Below, piece by piece: positions 33,123 to 46,367 of a DNA stretch of 64,000 nucleotides; the first letter of the stretch is position 1; every line of letters starts with the position of its first letter. The stretch is taken from assembly GCF_032854445.1 (NCBI RefSeq), contig NC_088300.1:51083682-51147681 (forward strand), written 5' to 3'. Made by a program: the position numbers and the translations under genes. The stretch comes from Liolophura sinensis (Eukaryota; Mollusca; Polyplacophora; Chitonida; Chitonidae). The notes under the pieces are model-generated. The model was given only the letters and a program-made list of their open reading frames with translations, searched no databases and was not told the DNA's origin.

Positions 33123-34670
33123 AAAAAATTGCGTTCAAAAGGTATGAGTTCCGAAGCTGTAAAGGTTGGAATTCCTATTTACGGCCAAAACTTCAGTGCA
33201 TTTATGTGGAAATTAAATGACGAAGAGCAAAACTATTAAGTGCATCCTTTGCCTCTGCATGTGTGGGTTACGATCGATATTTCCAGAAGAGGCATTGGGA
33301 CTTGAAACAAATTCATCTCAAAATAGTTGATAAATATCAACTGTTATGAATTAATTCCTTCATACAAATTCGTCAGTTTCTTTCAGAAGGGATTGTTAAC
33401 TCGTATTTCATGCTGCCCCACCTCCTCTTCCGTTTCTATGCTCGCATTCTGGTTCGCACATTTATTCTCCGGAAAATAACGCGTTATTGAAGCCAAGTCG
33501 AGATATAACAAGGATAAGTAGAGTCTAATAGTGATTCTGCCAGACGAACAAACGCCGGGCGGTGAAAAGGGAAAAGCATTAGTATGCAAACAAGCCAGCC
33601 GGGGCAGGAATCGATGGCTCTGGGGTCAGGCCAAATAGGAGCGGGCAGGTGGAGAGTCTTGCTCTAACAGAGGTTCATCGGATACGAGTCACATAATTAG
33701 CGGTATCACCGCGATCGGCAGCAGGAAAACTGCCGTTTATCTTCTTCCGGTAACGCGTATTATCCAATTGACACGCGATAGCATCGCTCTCCGCACAGAG
33801 TCGTTTTGTAAATGGATATAATTTGAGGAGAAGGTTCTTTCATTACGCTGTAATACGCGATGGATGGTTCCAATGAAGAACGACGCTCGCCAATACGGAT
33901 ATAGGGTAAATGGCTTGTTATAACTTTGGCATTTTTTTTTCAGCCAGGCCTACAGCGGGTTATTTATCGGATCCTTGTGTTGGTTCTCAAAGGCTTCCTT
34001 ATTGACGGATTACCGCCAATTCCCCTCTCCGATTGGAGGGTGTCAAGTGAACCAGAGACGTCAGAGCTGGACCGAAGTTAGCTTCAAATTGGCTATCCAA
34101 GTCTCTTTTTGTCTATTAAGACAAGAGTATAATGATGAAACGTCCATAATTGGATTTGTATGCGATAACAATGGCTTCTTAAGGCGTGCACTCAGACATA
34201 TAGGGTGTTGCCTGTTAGGATAGATGGACTGGTCATTAAGTGGCATTATGGGCGTCTGTGCCATCTGAGGAATGGCCATTTTTTTCCATTTCTAAACATA
34301 ACAGAATTTGGCAGCATGAGTTTATTGTATGGCTTTTTGGTACCTTAAGGGTGCTTTAAAAAAAGCAAAACAGTTTAATCATGTGTCATGCAGTTTATAA
34401 TTTCTTAAAGTATGACATGGAAAATTTCCTTTTATGCTGTTTAATAACGTCTATTTTATGTTTTTATGAAGCTTTGGACATTTTTTAGATATTTAAAAAA
34501 GAATTTCTGAAAAACTGGCATCGAACCAGTTTGAACTATAGCCTGCTAAAATCTTCATAAAAGTTATAGGTACAAACACTATACACATTGGTTAAGGAAT
34601 GTCGTTTATCACTTGGGGCGATGGTTTTAATACATTGTGAAATTATCTGAGGATTGCTATCAAGGATTCA
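33123..34670. other. Non-coding; GC-richer islands 33,390-33,900 and 33,960-34,270
   Basis: The islands contain TAATTA, ATTA/TAAT and GATA-type short motifs (for example ATAATTAGCGG near 33,692) and no coding signal. They are candidate cis-regulatory DNA by composition only. Confidence 0.35.
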
Positions 34671-34676
34671 CTTTGG

Positions 34677-34677
<1 letters not shown>

Positions 34678-34763
<86 letters not shown>
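34678..34763. repeat. (AT)n microsatellite
   Basis: About 86 bp of almost pure AT dinucleotide. Confidence 0.97.
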
Positions 34764-34765
<2 letters not shown>

Positions 34766-34879
34766 TGTGCAAAAACATCGCTGAAAGTTATCGTACATCT
34801 AAAGACGTGTTGTGAATTAAAGTAGAGAATGTACTTTGTTCAGGATTCTATGCAAGACGGTAGGATTTCAAACATATAC

Positions 34880-35510
34880 TAAACGTGACCAAATCTGTCG
34901 CTGACAGAGAGGTTCGTTTGATCTATTACAAGGGGACCATGCAGAAGAGTTGCGGGGCTTTAAGGGTAAACGAAGCCCCATTTGGGCATCACGGATACAG
35001 GTTTAGAGGCCATACCCCGGGAATTAACGGGCTCTTTTCACCCCACTTTGTTCGCAATCCCCACTCATCAGTTTGAACTTAAGTCGCCTTTAGAATCGCA
35101 TTTATGTCATTGTAATAAAAACAAACTCTTACGGAGCCGAGTCATTTGTAAAGGGTCGCCAAAAGTAAAAGATATTTAACGACGCGTCTTTTTAGTTTCG
35201 CTTATAGGAGGTAAACCGATGCCTGACGGTCGGCCGGGATTAGATAAATGTCCAACGGCTATTGTTGGTTGATGATAGCGGCGCACTGACTGTGTTTTCG
35301 TGCTGTGCAACACGACTCGGGCACCTGTCCCAGCAACCCGCCTACAAACTCAACCATTCTACTCATTATCCCTGCATTAAACTCCCAGATTAGCCTGTTA
35401 ACAGGCAATGAAAACGAATTTAAAGGTCGGGCTGCAGAATGCTCTTTGCCAAGGAGTCTCCGTCGGCCCCAGTACAATTTGTGGTTCACTTGACTCGGTA
35501 TCGCATGCGC
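34880..35510. promoter_or_regulatory. GC-richer island, candidate regulatory DNA
   Basis: Compositionally distinct from the AT-rich flanks. No splice-bounded ORF and no recognisable peptide. The call rests on composition and on proximity to a developmental homeobox gene; there is no direct evidence of function. Confidence 0.25.
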
Positions 35511-35571
35511 ACAACATTAGACCAAACCTACAAATCTCTGACCTAAGTCTATTACTGGATACACCCTGATG

Positions 35572-35740
35572 GATACTGGTGTAGTGAGTCCGATTGATAA
35601 CCCAAAGGTCCGGGACTCAATGCCGGCTTGGGTCATCCCAAGGACTAAAATCGACAGTTGATATATACTGGCTTGACTTCCCGTCCCTTGAGCACAGTAG
35701 GTTTGACCAGAGATATTGGTCTCTGCGATATCAGTATTAA
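35572..35740 (+). mobile_element. Possible diverged tRNA-type SINE
   Basis: GGTGTAGTGAGTCCGATTG and GGGACTCAATGCCGG sit at the spacing of A-box and B-box regions, followed by GGTCATCCCAAGGACT, which resembles GGTCATACCAAAGACT of the clearer SINE at 36,706. No tail is visible. Confidence 0.4.
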
Positions 35741-36039
35741 GTGATGTCTTTTCTAGTGATGCAGCGCTATTAAACATCACGGCTATATAGGACGGGTGGG
35801 CTACAAGGAGACACCGATATAAAATGGCCGAAGTAACTTTGAAAGCGTTGTATAGATTTCATAACACACAAACTCATCGGTCTTAACACCTGTCCAGTCG
35901 AAAATAAATGAAGCTTGTGTCAGGGATGTAAAAAAGAGAGAACACCGTTACTGGAGTGATCCATATCAAGATTCCTACACTCACCTGCACATTGAGTTCG
36001 TCTTGGTGTTTAGATTTAATGAGACTTATAAGATTATTG

Positions 36040-36141
36040 GCCCGGTTTCCTCCCACCATAATGCTGGAAGCCGTCGTATAAGTGAATTATTCTTGCACGA
36101 GTACGGTGCAAAACACCAGTCAAATAAATAAATAAATAAAT
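36040..36141 (+). mobile_element. SINE, 5'-truncated copy
   Basis: CCGGTTTCCTCCCACCATAA, GCCGTCGTATAAGTGAATTA, a five-base expansion in TCTTGCACGAGTACGG, and an AAATAAATAAAT tail. Confidence 0.82.
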
Positions 36142-36439
36142 TGCGAGATCATTGTGAAATTCTTGTTAGCATGATAGTTTTGTTTTTCATCCGCCAACTG
36201 AACATTACAATTTACATTACATCACTCAATTCTTGTATTCCTCAAACTGGAATGCATTGATAACATATGCTTTAAATAATAGGGTTTACTATCACACTTA
36301 CAAATGTTTATATTATTATCGTCAATGTAATGGTTATATCAAAGATGATTAATTGAATGTACAACTTATAGAATTAGTTTGACAAATCAGATGAAAATAG
36401 CTATGTGGCTATTATAAGCCTGGTTTTGTCCATAACATC

Positions 36440-36554
<115 letters not shown>

Positions 36555-36705
36555 CTTCTTCTAGTTTTTATATTCATCTTTATGACGAACATCTTGTGGA
36601 CTTTATGAAGTATGTACTAAAGCTTGGATGAGAGCAAATCCGACGGGAAATTGTTTGACGTGAGTGTCTTTAGAATGCAAAAAAATGCCAGCACTTGCTC
36701 CAGAG

Positions 36706-36999
36706 ACCCCCTTCGGTGGCCTAATTGTTAGTGCTTCCACCTCGAAGTAGGGGGACGAGGGATCAAACCTTGGTTGGGTCATACCAAAGACTTCAAAAAA
36801 TGGCACTTGTTGCCGCCTCGCTTGGTGCTCAGCAATGAAACATGACTCGTGGGCCCAGCGTCAGCATAATGTGACTGGGTGGGGTGTCATCCCTGGTGCC
36901 TTCGGTATGATGCTTTAGTGGCGACATGAACAAACCCAAAGACTCCTCGTCGTATGACTGGAAAATTGTAAACGTACACGACGTAAAACTCTAAACATC
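36706..36999 (+). mobile_element. tRNA-derived SINE, near full length
   Basis: The head GGTGGCCTAATTGTTAGTGC is A-box-like and GGGATCAAACCTT is a decayed B box. The body reads GGTCATACCAAAGACTTCAA, GTCAGCATAATGTGACTGGG and TGGGGTGTCATCCC. The 3' end CTCGTCGTATGACTGG, then TACACGACGTAAAAC, leads directly into an ATAC/CA microsatellite. This is a second SINE family, distinct from the TTTACGCCGTACTC family. Confidence 0.82.
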
Positions 37000-37166
37000 T
37001 ATGCATACATACATACATGCATACATACATGCATACCTGCATACACCCATACACGCACGCATACATACATACACACACACATACACACGCACGCAAGCAG
37101 GCACGCACGCAGGCACGCACACGCACGCAGGCACGCACACGCACGCAGGCACGCACACGCACACAT

Positions 37167-37237
<71 letters not shown>

Positions 37238-37308
37238 TACATACATACATACATACATACATACATACATACATACATACATACATACATACATACATAC
37301 ATGCATAT
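37000..37308. repeat. Compound ACAT / CA / GCACGCAG microsatellite
   Basis: Blocks in order are ATAC repeats, CA with GCACGCAGGCACGCACAC repeats (about 37,085-37,165), CA (about 37,165-37,231) and ATAC (37,232-37,302). It starts at the SINE 3' end. Multiple long ORFs across it are artefacts of the simple sequence. Confidence 0.97.
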
Positions 37309-37309
37309 A

Positions 37310-39710
37310 CTGCTCCAGAAATTGTCTTTGCCCATACCTACAGGTCTTATTTCCTTCTTTGTTACCTTTTCTTGACTCAAATTCTATATACATTACTGTA
37401 ATGTGTAATGGACTAAAATGCAGGCATTATAATGCGACCACACGACCTGTTTTCTTGATATATGCATAACATTTCAGCCCCATCGATACAGACCTGTCAT
37501 CATATTGATACCGTTTATTCTAATACTAGTATATCGTGCAACTTGTGCGTGATGGATACTGTTTGCATGACCTCATTACGATATGGCTGATGGAAATGAC
37601 CTACCGGTTAATCTTGTGCTTCTAGGCCCATTTGATTGGGCAGACAACTTCAGATGCGAGGCAGCATAATAATATATATAGGTATGGAAATGATTTGAAA
37701 GCTTGGACTAAAACTCTCGCTTCAGCGGCAAGCCCTTATGGCAACTGAGTTGCGCGCACGCTACAGTATAAATCACTGACAATGGTTTTGAGGATTTGAT
37801 TGATTGGTGTTTTACGCCGTACTCAAGAATCAAGGGTTTGATAGATTGATTCTAACTGGCGATGAGGAGTCGTTATATGCAAAAGGGTGAGTTAGTAAAG
37901 GTGGAATGGCAGTTGCATTTATGTGTTCACGACGATATAAATATCTACATGTCGATGAAAACTCTTGAAAGTGGTTTGGTGTATAAAACTGATTTTTAAT
38001 ATGGGTATATGTAAAGCATATGTGCATGAAGTATAGAATAAACTATAGTTTGAATGAAAGGCTGTTCATCAGGTGATCTGTTTTAAATTTTGTTTAATGC
38101 GAAAAATAGGCGTAAAGGAAACTATTTTCGGAGGGATTTCTGTGAAAGTCTATTGTTTGATAGATCCTAACACACAAATTACTTCCAATTCTTAGATACA
38201 AATTGATTACACTAAAGGAAGGGACAGTCCTATAAGTTACTTCATCAGATCCTCCCCAATACATCACTTTTCTTCAGAATACTTTTCAAGATTAAGAAAA
38301 ATGAAAATTCTAGAGAAAAACTGCTCACACAAGACATCTGTATATATTTCATAGGTGAAGACTGTTAATCACCCAAGAAGAACTGAAAAAGTTTTTATTC
38401 TCTCTAAAACCCATAGTTAAGGGATAATTTGCAGAATCGTGAATGTAGCAAGAGATTTCGTGCACCAGCTCGAAGGGTGGAGAAGGAACAACAGCTAGGA
38501 GGAATAACTTATAAGTCTCGTATATGATTTGTGATATCTTTTCGTATCTTTGAAATCATTAACAAAATATTCTCAATACTGTATTTATTAAAGTCAGAAT
38601 GTTACACTGGAATATAACCGAGTATAATCTCCGCGTCAGTATCACTTAATACATGGTTTATAGATGAAGGCATAATTCACTGACAATTGTCATCTAAAGT
38701 GTATGCTAATACGTATACGAATATCTGAAGTGAACCATTGATTCGCACCACTTGTAGATGGTATTTGAAAATTTCCTCAGAGTTTGTTTAACATTTGCTG
38801 ATTATCTAGGGCATCCTAAGGTCAATGTATCAATAACTGTACATATGCTTTGTGTTGATATTGCTTTAAAGACGGTTTGACTTCTGCCGGTTTGCCCAAT
38901 TTTCTTGCTCGATTCTAGTAGTCGGTCGCAGTCAGGGGCGATTCCCGGTGCAGATTTGTGCTGCAGAATCAAAGGTATCGCTTTTCTGGTCTTGGTGGGA
39001 CATCCAACCATCCCCAAAAGCCAAAGAGGAAAATACCATTTTTTAGGGCACACGCCTAAACGTTGTTTTGTTTTACATGTATCTGTGCTTTTGCAACTCT
39101 AGACGAATCTTGGTCCAATCGCCAAGATCTCTTTTAAAACAGCAGGCAGTGAATGGCTCGTTTGCAAGCCTCTTCTAGCGCTGTAAGTAGGCACTTTGCA
39201 CCGGCTCTTTGTTTTGAAAATCCTGCTACTCGCAGAATCATTTTGTCAGCACGAATACTCGGATTTCTCACCGTATCAGCGCCATGTTTTCCTGCTGGGC
39301 CAAACTGAGATACTGTCCTCGGAATAACAAAAGTGGAAATGTCACCCTGGACACCCGCTGTAGCGTGGATATTTCCCCAGAAGCCTCGAAAAAGCTATCG
39401 CCTGAGAAACAGCGTGCGACATATTAGATAAGTCGACCGGCCGTTGTGGATGACGCCCTCGTGTAGTTTGGAAAGAGCATTGTTGCCAATTAGGCCCGAT
39501 AGCTTACACGACCACGTGGACCGTCTGTCTGTTTGTTTGTTTACCGGCAAGTAATTACCACAAGGCCCCACGTGCTAATTAAATAAATAGGGACCATAAC
39601 TCTGACCTCACCACCTAATGTGCATTTAGTAGCATAAAAGTGTAAATGGTAATAGAGGTAAACAAACTGTGTGAATATATCCACATAATTAAATTTTACA
39701 TATAAAAATA
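37310..39710. other. Non-coding, includes a small SINE fragment
   Basis: 37,795-37,831 holds TTGATTGATTGGTGTTTTAC and GCCGTACTCAAGAATC, the 3' tip of the first SINE family on the minus strand. A GC-richer island spans 39,100-39,590 and contains CACGTGG and GCTAATTAAATA. No gene recognised. Confidence 0.5.
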
Positions 39711-39711
39711 G

Positions 39712-39712
39712 T

Positions 39713-39786
<74 letters not shown>
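39712..39786. repeat. (AT)n microsatellite
   Basis: About 75 bp of AT dinucleotide. Confidence 0.97.
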
Positions 39787-39788
<2 letters not shown>

Positions 39789-39789
39789 G

Positions 39790-42700
39790 TGAAAAAACAC
39801 AGGCAACCCCTATCACGCCATATTGTTAACAAATAATTGCATCAAATAAAAGCATGGGTGCAAAAGTATACATCATACACGGTAGTTCACTTTCGCCTAT
39901 TTGCACATGAATGTAGCTTATGCAAATATAAGGCCATGATCAAGACTTAAGATGAGAGAACTGGACCTAATGTTAAAGGGATAACAATAATATCTGTCTA
40001 TGACTGTATAGTTATAGGTTGATTTAGAAACCTGTGTTTTTATGCGCAATTCAGTGTTATTCAGTGCTAAAAGCAAATAAAGAAAATGCCTTACACGACA
40101 GCAAAATGTCAAGCCGTACACTTCACAAGACTGTATATTATCATTGTAACTCGTTTTGTTTGTACAGTGTGGGCTCATTATTACCCCAGTATCTTTTGCA
40201 TCTATATAGCTCACGGGAATCGAATACAGCCGGATTTTAAAAAAAACCTGCACCTATACATTTATAACCTTTGTGATTAACTTCATAACCCTTCCACTTA
40301 ATCTTAACTTCTAACTGGTGTTTTTGTTGCACAGATGGTCCCAAGTTTACAGAATGCACCTTTAGGCGCACACAATATAACTTACATGTTTTCGGGGACA
40401 CAGTAGGTGACCAAGCTCTAACCTGTTGGGCTGAGCTCACTGCCAAAACGTTTAAGGAGGACGCAATGGAACCCCAAATACCGATATGTGTATGTACAGA
40501 GTGTACTTTTTTATACACCGTAATTAAAGTCAGGATTATTTACCACAGAACGTGTTGGGATCTTAAATAGTTTAGGGTGTGCTAATATACGGTAAATTCT
40601 TCCCAGGACCCCTGTTCCCGTGACGATCACCAACGATTGCCAGGCTGTTTTCAGAGATTTCTCGGATTGACTGAACTCTTTAATCTCTCAAACAGTTTCA
40701 GTATGGGTCCAAATTGAAGCCAGCCCTGTTCTTCACTGAAGCAGTGAGCTTGCCCCCTGTGCGGACAGCTGAGTGAATGGCGCGAGGAGCACGATCACTT
40801 ATCGTCTGCTCACTGATTTCATCGGTATCCCTGACTTAACTCATCAAGCATCGGTAATGTTTGGCGGTGACACCAAGTGTCTTATCTGATCGCGGACAAG
40901 CCACGAGTCGGAATCATCAGAAAATTACTCAATAAACACTGACCGATGAGCGAAATCAGCCAGTGACTGCCGGAAATGACAGGAGCAAATGGCCGCAAGG
41001 TTTGCGTGGTGGTCACACACGACACCGGAAACGCTGAAATGGCTGTTAAGGAAGAAATCAGAAAGAAATATGTTACCGGTTAGGGTATCCAAATTACATT
41101 CCGATATCAAGGTCATTCATTTACTCCTAAGGTTTGACTACACTCGAATTTGTGGATTCAGAAGACAACACTGAAAGTTTCATTTGATAAATAACTTGCG
41201 CGAGTATACATGTTACGCCTCTTCATACACGTTATAAATAACAACAACAACTTTAACTTTATCTACTCAACTGGTACAACTTGTGTGGCCAAGTGTACTT
41301 CTATACACGACGACTTTCCTTTCTGACAATATAGCTGCTTTAGAAGAGACCTTTAAAATGCATGTGAACGATAACGTTGAGAAGAACAATTGATGCACCA
41401 GTTTGACTATTGCATGACTTCAGGTAAATGGTCCCTTCAATGGTAAATATTTAAATACATATGCATTAACATGCCGCGTATATTTCATTATGACTTATAT
41501 TGCAAATCGATGGAATGAGTATTATGGATCTTGACATTGGTCTTGTACATTTCGTCAATGCCTTGTGTATTCATTAAACGAATTCTTGTCGATTATGCCC
41601 ATCCATTAAATAAAGTATACATTTATTAATAATTGAGGAAAACAATTCTCTTTCTATTGGAGGAAAAAGTTGAAGTATGAGTTTTGGCAAGAAGATACAT
41701 TCACGAGACTTAAGAATACATTGTCTGTGTATTTATATAAACATTTTATTCAGCCCTTTATACATCTATCGCCACACAGATTTAGTAGAGTTGAACAATT
41801 ATAGTTGTCACAATCCAATTCCGGACAAAAACGTAATCGTGTTTTTGTCAGTCTATTGATATAGCCCGGATCGATGGTGAGAGACTGCTCAAAGCCTGCG
41901 CTCTTCTAGCCGCGGATATATGGCTTTAGCGTATGTGGTCCACATTATACAGGTCTGTAAAAACTAATGGATGGTGAATAGAGTTACCACAACACCTTTT
42001 AACCTGCCGAATCTATCATCAGCCTCGCCGTGTACTAGCTCCAGTACATGTGCCCTGAATTAGGCACAGCCGGCAGTCGAGATGACTCCCTCTTTCATAG
42101 CTGCCCCGATTTCCTCACCGAACTTGTTCTGGGGGTAATGGAATAACCATCAGCCTTAGACAAAGGCCCCCACCAGGGTGGCGGTCTTCACTTGCCCTCC
42201 ACACCTACAACGTCCAGCACTATTATATCCGGTCCGTTTTGACATTTAGAGGATCTGAAAAAGCAAAATTCCGCACTTAATCGTTTCATGTGAAACCGGA
42301 AAACCTAAGTGTTTATGACTATAGAACACTGTGTTTCGCGTATATCCAATAGTAAATACAGCGCCACTAAGCCACTCTTCTGACACTGGAGTGCTGCTCC
42401 TTGGAAAAAAACAAATAGAAAAAAAAAATAGGGCGAATTTATTTTATATGAATCCATAACTATGAGCTAATCTGTATAGTTCATTGAGCATTTTGTACTG
42501 TGATATAAGTGGAGATAATTTAAAAATTTAAAACAGTATTATTTAACATACATCTCTAGTCATTGAAGTTACCTTGTATATGTGACAAATAACAAAACTA
42601 TTTTAAACAATATATCTATTGAGTTGGTCACAAAAATTCTCCATAAAACTGATGGCTTTGAAAGTGTAGGGCCTATAAATCAAGGTTCCAGTAAACCGGT

Positions 42701-44220
42701 CCACATTCTGATCCAGAACGACTCTGCAGAACCCGTAAACTGAGAAATACATGAACACATGTTTTTCTAGCCACCCCATTGTTGATAATGACGGTTTTAA
42801 AGCGCCCCTTACTGTTAGACTAAGAGACCTGGTCGCTCATCAATTGGCTTTAAGATCGATTCAGACGTGTCTATTTGCCGAAAATTATCTTTTCGTCCTC
42901 CAGGGCCCGGCTCTTAGATCTCAACAATGGGCTTCTTGCTCACAAGTGTTTTCCAAAAAACTTGTCCAATCTATACTTCGGTCCCCTGAGACATCCTGGA
43001 CGAGAACCTAAAGACAATTCTCAGTGCCAGTTACTCATTGATAACGGGTGCTTTGCTTTCTCCGCGGCTTGATAAGAAAACGACTCATTTAGACTTCTCT
43101 CTCTTTCTCCACCATTCAAACAAGAGGATCGTCAATTCGCCCGTATTAAAAGCACCACCTATTATCCCTTTCGCTCAAATGTCGACAAAATGATGACATT
43201 ACCATAAAATTATCGTTGAATCGGCTCAGCTGGGCGACTGGTGCTACAAGAGGGAGACGTATTAGTCTCAAGGGTTCTCGAATTTGCAAAAGAAAGGCCA
43301 AATTACTGTCGTTAGCGGGAGAATTATTCGGCTGTTGTGGCGCGTGCCATTGTTGTAAGCAGCCACTCCCAAACCGCAGTTTGCCGAGGATAGTGTATAA
43401 ACGCCCGCCTTGCAATGTTCGCGTTGAAAGAACAAAATGAGGGGATGTAAGATGAGAGTATTAATCAAGGGAAATTTCACGTCTTTAATGTATGTTAGCG
43501 CTGTGTGTTACACTAAGTGAAGCCCAGGCTGATTCGCTACAGGCACCATTGACGAGGTACTGACAGAAGCGGAGCAATTCGGCCATGATATTTATTGTTT
43601 GGCGTCAAACCTCTACGGCGCCCATTAGTAAGACAACACTCTTTTATTACCAAAGGTACACAAACCTCATTATGCCGATAATATACGGGCCCCTTGGAAA
43701 TTTCGCCGCCTTTCTTTATACGTGGTCTATGGTCGTGTTACGCGCACACAACGCCCGCAATGTCCACGGTCAACCGTTGTTACTGAAAACATATTTCCAT
43801 TAAACGGTGATTCCTATAGGTTATCAGTCGTACAAGCGTTTTTTTTTTTTTGACAGAATATCCCCTTGTTCAGGTGAGGATTTTGTTTGCCGATATTCTG
43901 CCTTGTGCTGAGCTCATTGTATCCACTTAATCAGCTCCTTTCAGATGCACATCGATTTTGATCTGGTTATTGTATTCTGTATACATCCTCAATCTGCCAT
44001 CCATTTTCTCAACTACATCACATGTACTTCACAACATCTTCTCGCTCCCGCTCAACCCACTTCTCCATCATCAAGTATTTTCAAGTGGTTCAATAAAGAG
44101 AGATTAATAAACCTGATAATTTAAAACTCATCTGAATCGTATTTCAAGGACTAATTGCACTTGTACAGCTGAGTCGTGCAGGTTCATACTATACTTTTAC
44201 CATAGCAAGAAAATGCAAAT
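39790..44220. other. Non-coding; GC-richer islands at 40,600-40,930, 41,870-42,240 and 42,700-43,450
   Basis: The islands lack recognisable peptides or paired splice sites. 43,020-43,320 contains GATAACGG and GATAAG motifs. Between them the DNA is AT-rich. A T-run is at 43,840-43,851. Confidence 0.35.
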
Positions 44221-44223
44221 GAA

Positions 44224-44227
44224 CAAA

Positions 44228-44266
<39 letters not shown>

Positions 44267-44270
44267 AAAA
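44224..44270. repeat. (AAAT)n microsatellite
   Basis: Eleven or more AAAT units with an A-rich end; an AT run follows at 44,310-44,334. Confidence 0.95.
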
Positions 44271-44979
44271 GCATACAGTCACTTGCATAGGATTCTCCCT
44301 TTATTATATTTATAAATATATATATATATATATATTAATAAAAGTAGGCCTACTCAATTTTTATGAATCACTGAGAGGAAGAAAAATAACCGTTCACCTA
44401 ATCATTACATTAAATGCTAATTAATTTTTGTATGATATGAAACTTGGAAGATTCAGTACTGGGGAGAGCTACAGAGTAAAATTCAGTTCCAGTATTTCGT
44501 TATAGCCCTCGGTTTTGTTCATCATCTGTCGTGTGATTAGCGCTAACGAAATTAGCAGTAATGTAATCAAAACAATAGAGAGAGGATACATCGGGGATTC
44601 ACGCAACCTACGTGTAGCGTTGGTGGCATATGGGAAGTATCAATACTGGGGTCCATTTCATGAGGTAGAATTACACCTATTAATTAGTTTGGCTATTTAC
44701 ATTGACAGATTTAAATATGTTAGCACGTGTCATCTTAATATTATTACAAGTGACTATTACTTCACACGTATAAGCAAATCACAGATGTCTATTAACATAC
44801 TTAACCCTCTGATAAATGTATTTAATAGCCTTGGTTTAAATGGCTCGATAGTGTATTTTTTTCGACGATTAATTCACTGGATTTATTCTTGTGTTTACGT
44901 AGCAGATAATTCGTTTCGTATTTCTCTTTATTTTTGTCACTCTCACAACATCTTTAAAACTTTAAATGTATATATAACA

Positions 44980-45009
44980 CCCCCCCCCCCCCCCCAAAAA
45001 AAAAAAAAA
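44980..45009. repeat. Poly(C) followed by poly(A)
   Basis: Sixteen C then fourteen A with no interruption. Such junctions are prone to sequencing error, so exact lengths are uncertain. Confidence 0.9.
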
Positions 45010-45840
45010 TTGAGAACAAAATTGCAGATAAATGCCACATATGGGCTGGCAGTATAATAAAGAAGCATGCATATGTAGACATTTTTGGAATTGATTTTAA
45101 AGCACACTGTTGTGGAAAAGTTTTGTTGTCCGTGACAGAGAAGAGGACAAAATTGGACATAAAGCGGTATAGACTTCGGTCATTTCACGACCATAAGAAA
45201 ATGATATTCAGTCAAGAGATATAGACAATATTTGAGGTATGTCCTACCTGTTTGCCCAGCTAAAGGCCTGGGTCTCGAACCCTTCCCATGGGACTGTGCG
45301 TAACCCATTCCCACAACTTTAATTCGACAAACAATAGCAAGCATGCCTGTGCACGTGCACAAACACGGCTGTCCGTTTCCCCCGGGGGACGAGGAGTTGA
45401 ACCCAATCCCCTCCATCACGCTCGGGCTTCCCGGTACCTTCCCTTTCTCAAAGGGATGTAGCATCATCCATCCCACGATGGTTTCATTTGCCTATTCCAG
45501 CGCCCACGGAAGATGGTATTAATTAGGGTATCTCCACCCCTAACAACCAACATGAAACTTACACAAAGCGTTCCTCGCCCGTCCATTGGAATTCAGAAAA
45601 ACAACTGTGATTTTGCGTATCCTCCTTCGATCCTCAAGACAATGGTTTACTTTAGTGTCAGTGGGAAAATTATAAAACGCTAAAAAAAATTGTCTGTATA
45701 AAATCTGTTTACACTGATATATCCACTTTTTATATTGTGGATTTAGTTAGGCAATCTTAGTGTGCTAAATGCTGTTTTTGTAGGGGCAATAAAATTAAAT
45801 GTGTACAGGTCTTAATGCAGAGAATATCTATATATCAAGC
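45010..45840. other. Non-coding upstream of Nkx1
   Basis: 45,240-45,480 is GC-richer and contains on the minus strand GGGTTCGAGACC, a good B-box match, but without a convincing A box at the right spacing. Confidence 0.4.
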
Positions 45841-46367
45841 CACTCACAGGATAGACTATACATTCGGCCTTCTACCACCCGGGAATACAAACACGGTGCC
45901 CTCTGCACCGAAATCATACCAGAGGACGAAGTTGTATCTTCCACGGTCCGTGGTGCTCCTGAATTACCTCGGAATCACCGCAACTCCAGTCAGCCAATGA
46001 TCGTCTTATTTTGCAGTTGTGCCCTCAATTAAATTGATAGCCAATTAGAGACGCCCTCCGAAATTAATCGCGGGTTGCTATCAATTAAACCGTGATGATA
46101 TCTGCAGGCACGCGCGCCTAACCTCTGCGCATGCGCACATAAGCCCTTGAATAGAAAGTGCACTTGTTCCTTGGAGTGTTAAGAACAGTCGGATGGCCTA
46201 TGATCGGACAGTACGGACTGTTGACACTAGCCAGTAACTTTACACACAGCCACTCCTCGCTGACTGGAAAACACGGATTGTTTGTAAATTAACAGAAGGC
46301 GGAGGCCTCTTGTAGATTCTGGAGCTAACCTGTCCTAGGGTAAAGTTGTGGCAGAGATTGTTGTGGG
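45840..46367 (+). promoter_or_regulatory. Proximal upstream region of Nkx1
   Basis: GC-richer than the flanking DNA. It contains the palindrome TGCGCATGCGCA at 46,126-46,137, a textbook NRF1 site, about 230 bp before the start codon, and CAATTA/AATTAAA homeodomain-type motifs at 46,025-46,090. A forkhead-like TTGTTTGTAAA lies near 46,278. No TATA box at a clear position. An in-frame TAA at 46,341 closes the frame upstream of the ATG, so this part is 5' UTR or promoter. Confidence 0.5.

Noticed and set aside
37001-37469. Six overlapping ORFs of Cys/Val or His/Thr repeats
   Set aside because: Translations of a compound CA/ATAC microsatellite.
44515-45057. 180-codon plus ORF
   Set aside because: Begins without an ATG in the strict sense, has AT-driven composition and runs into the poly(C)/poly(A) tract. 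No recognisable domain.
45262-45300. Possible tRNA gene or SINE head (minus, GGGTTCGAGACC)
   Set aside because: The B box is good but no A box at the right distance and no acceptor stem pairing could be seen.
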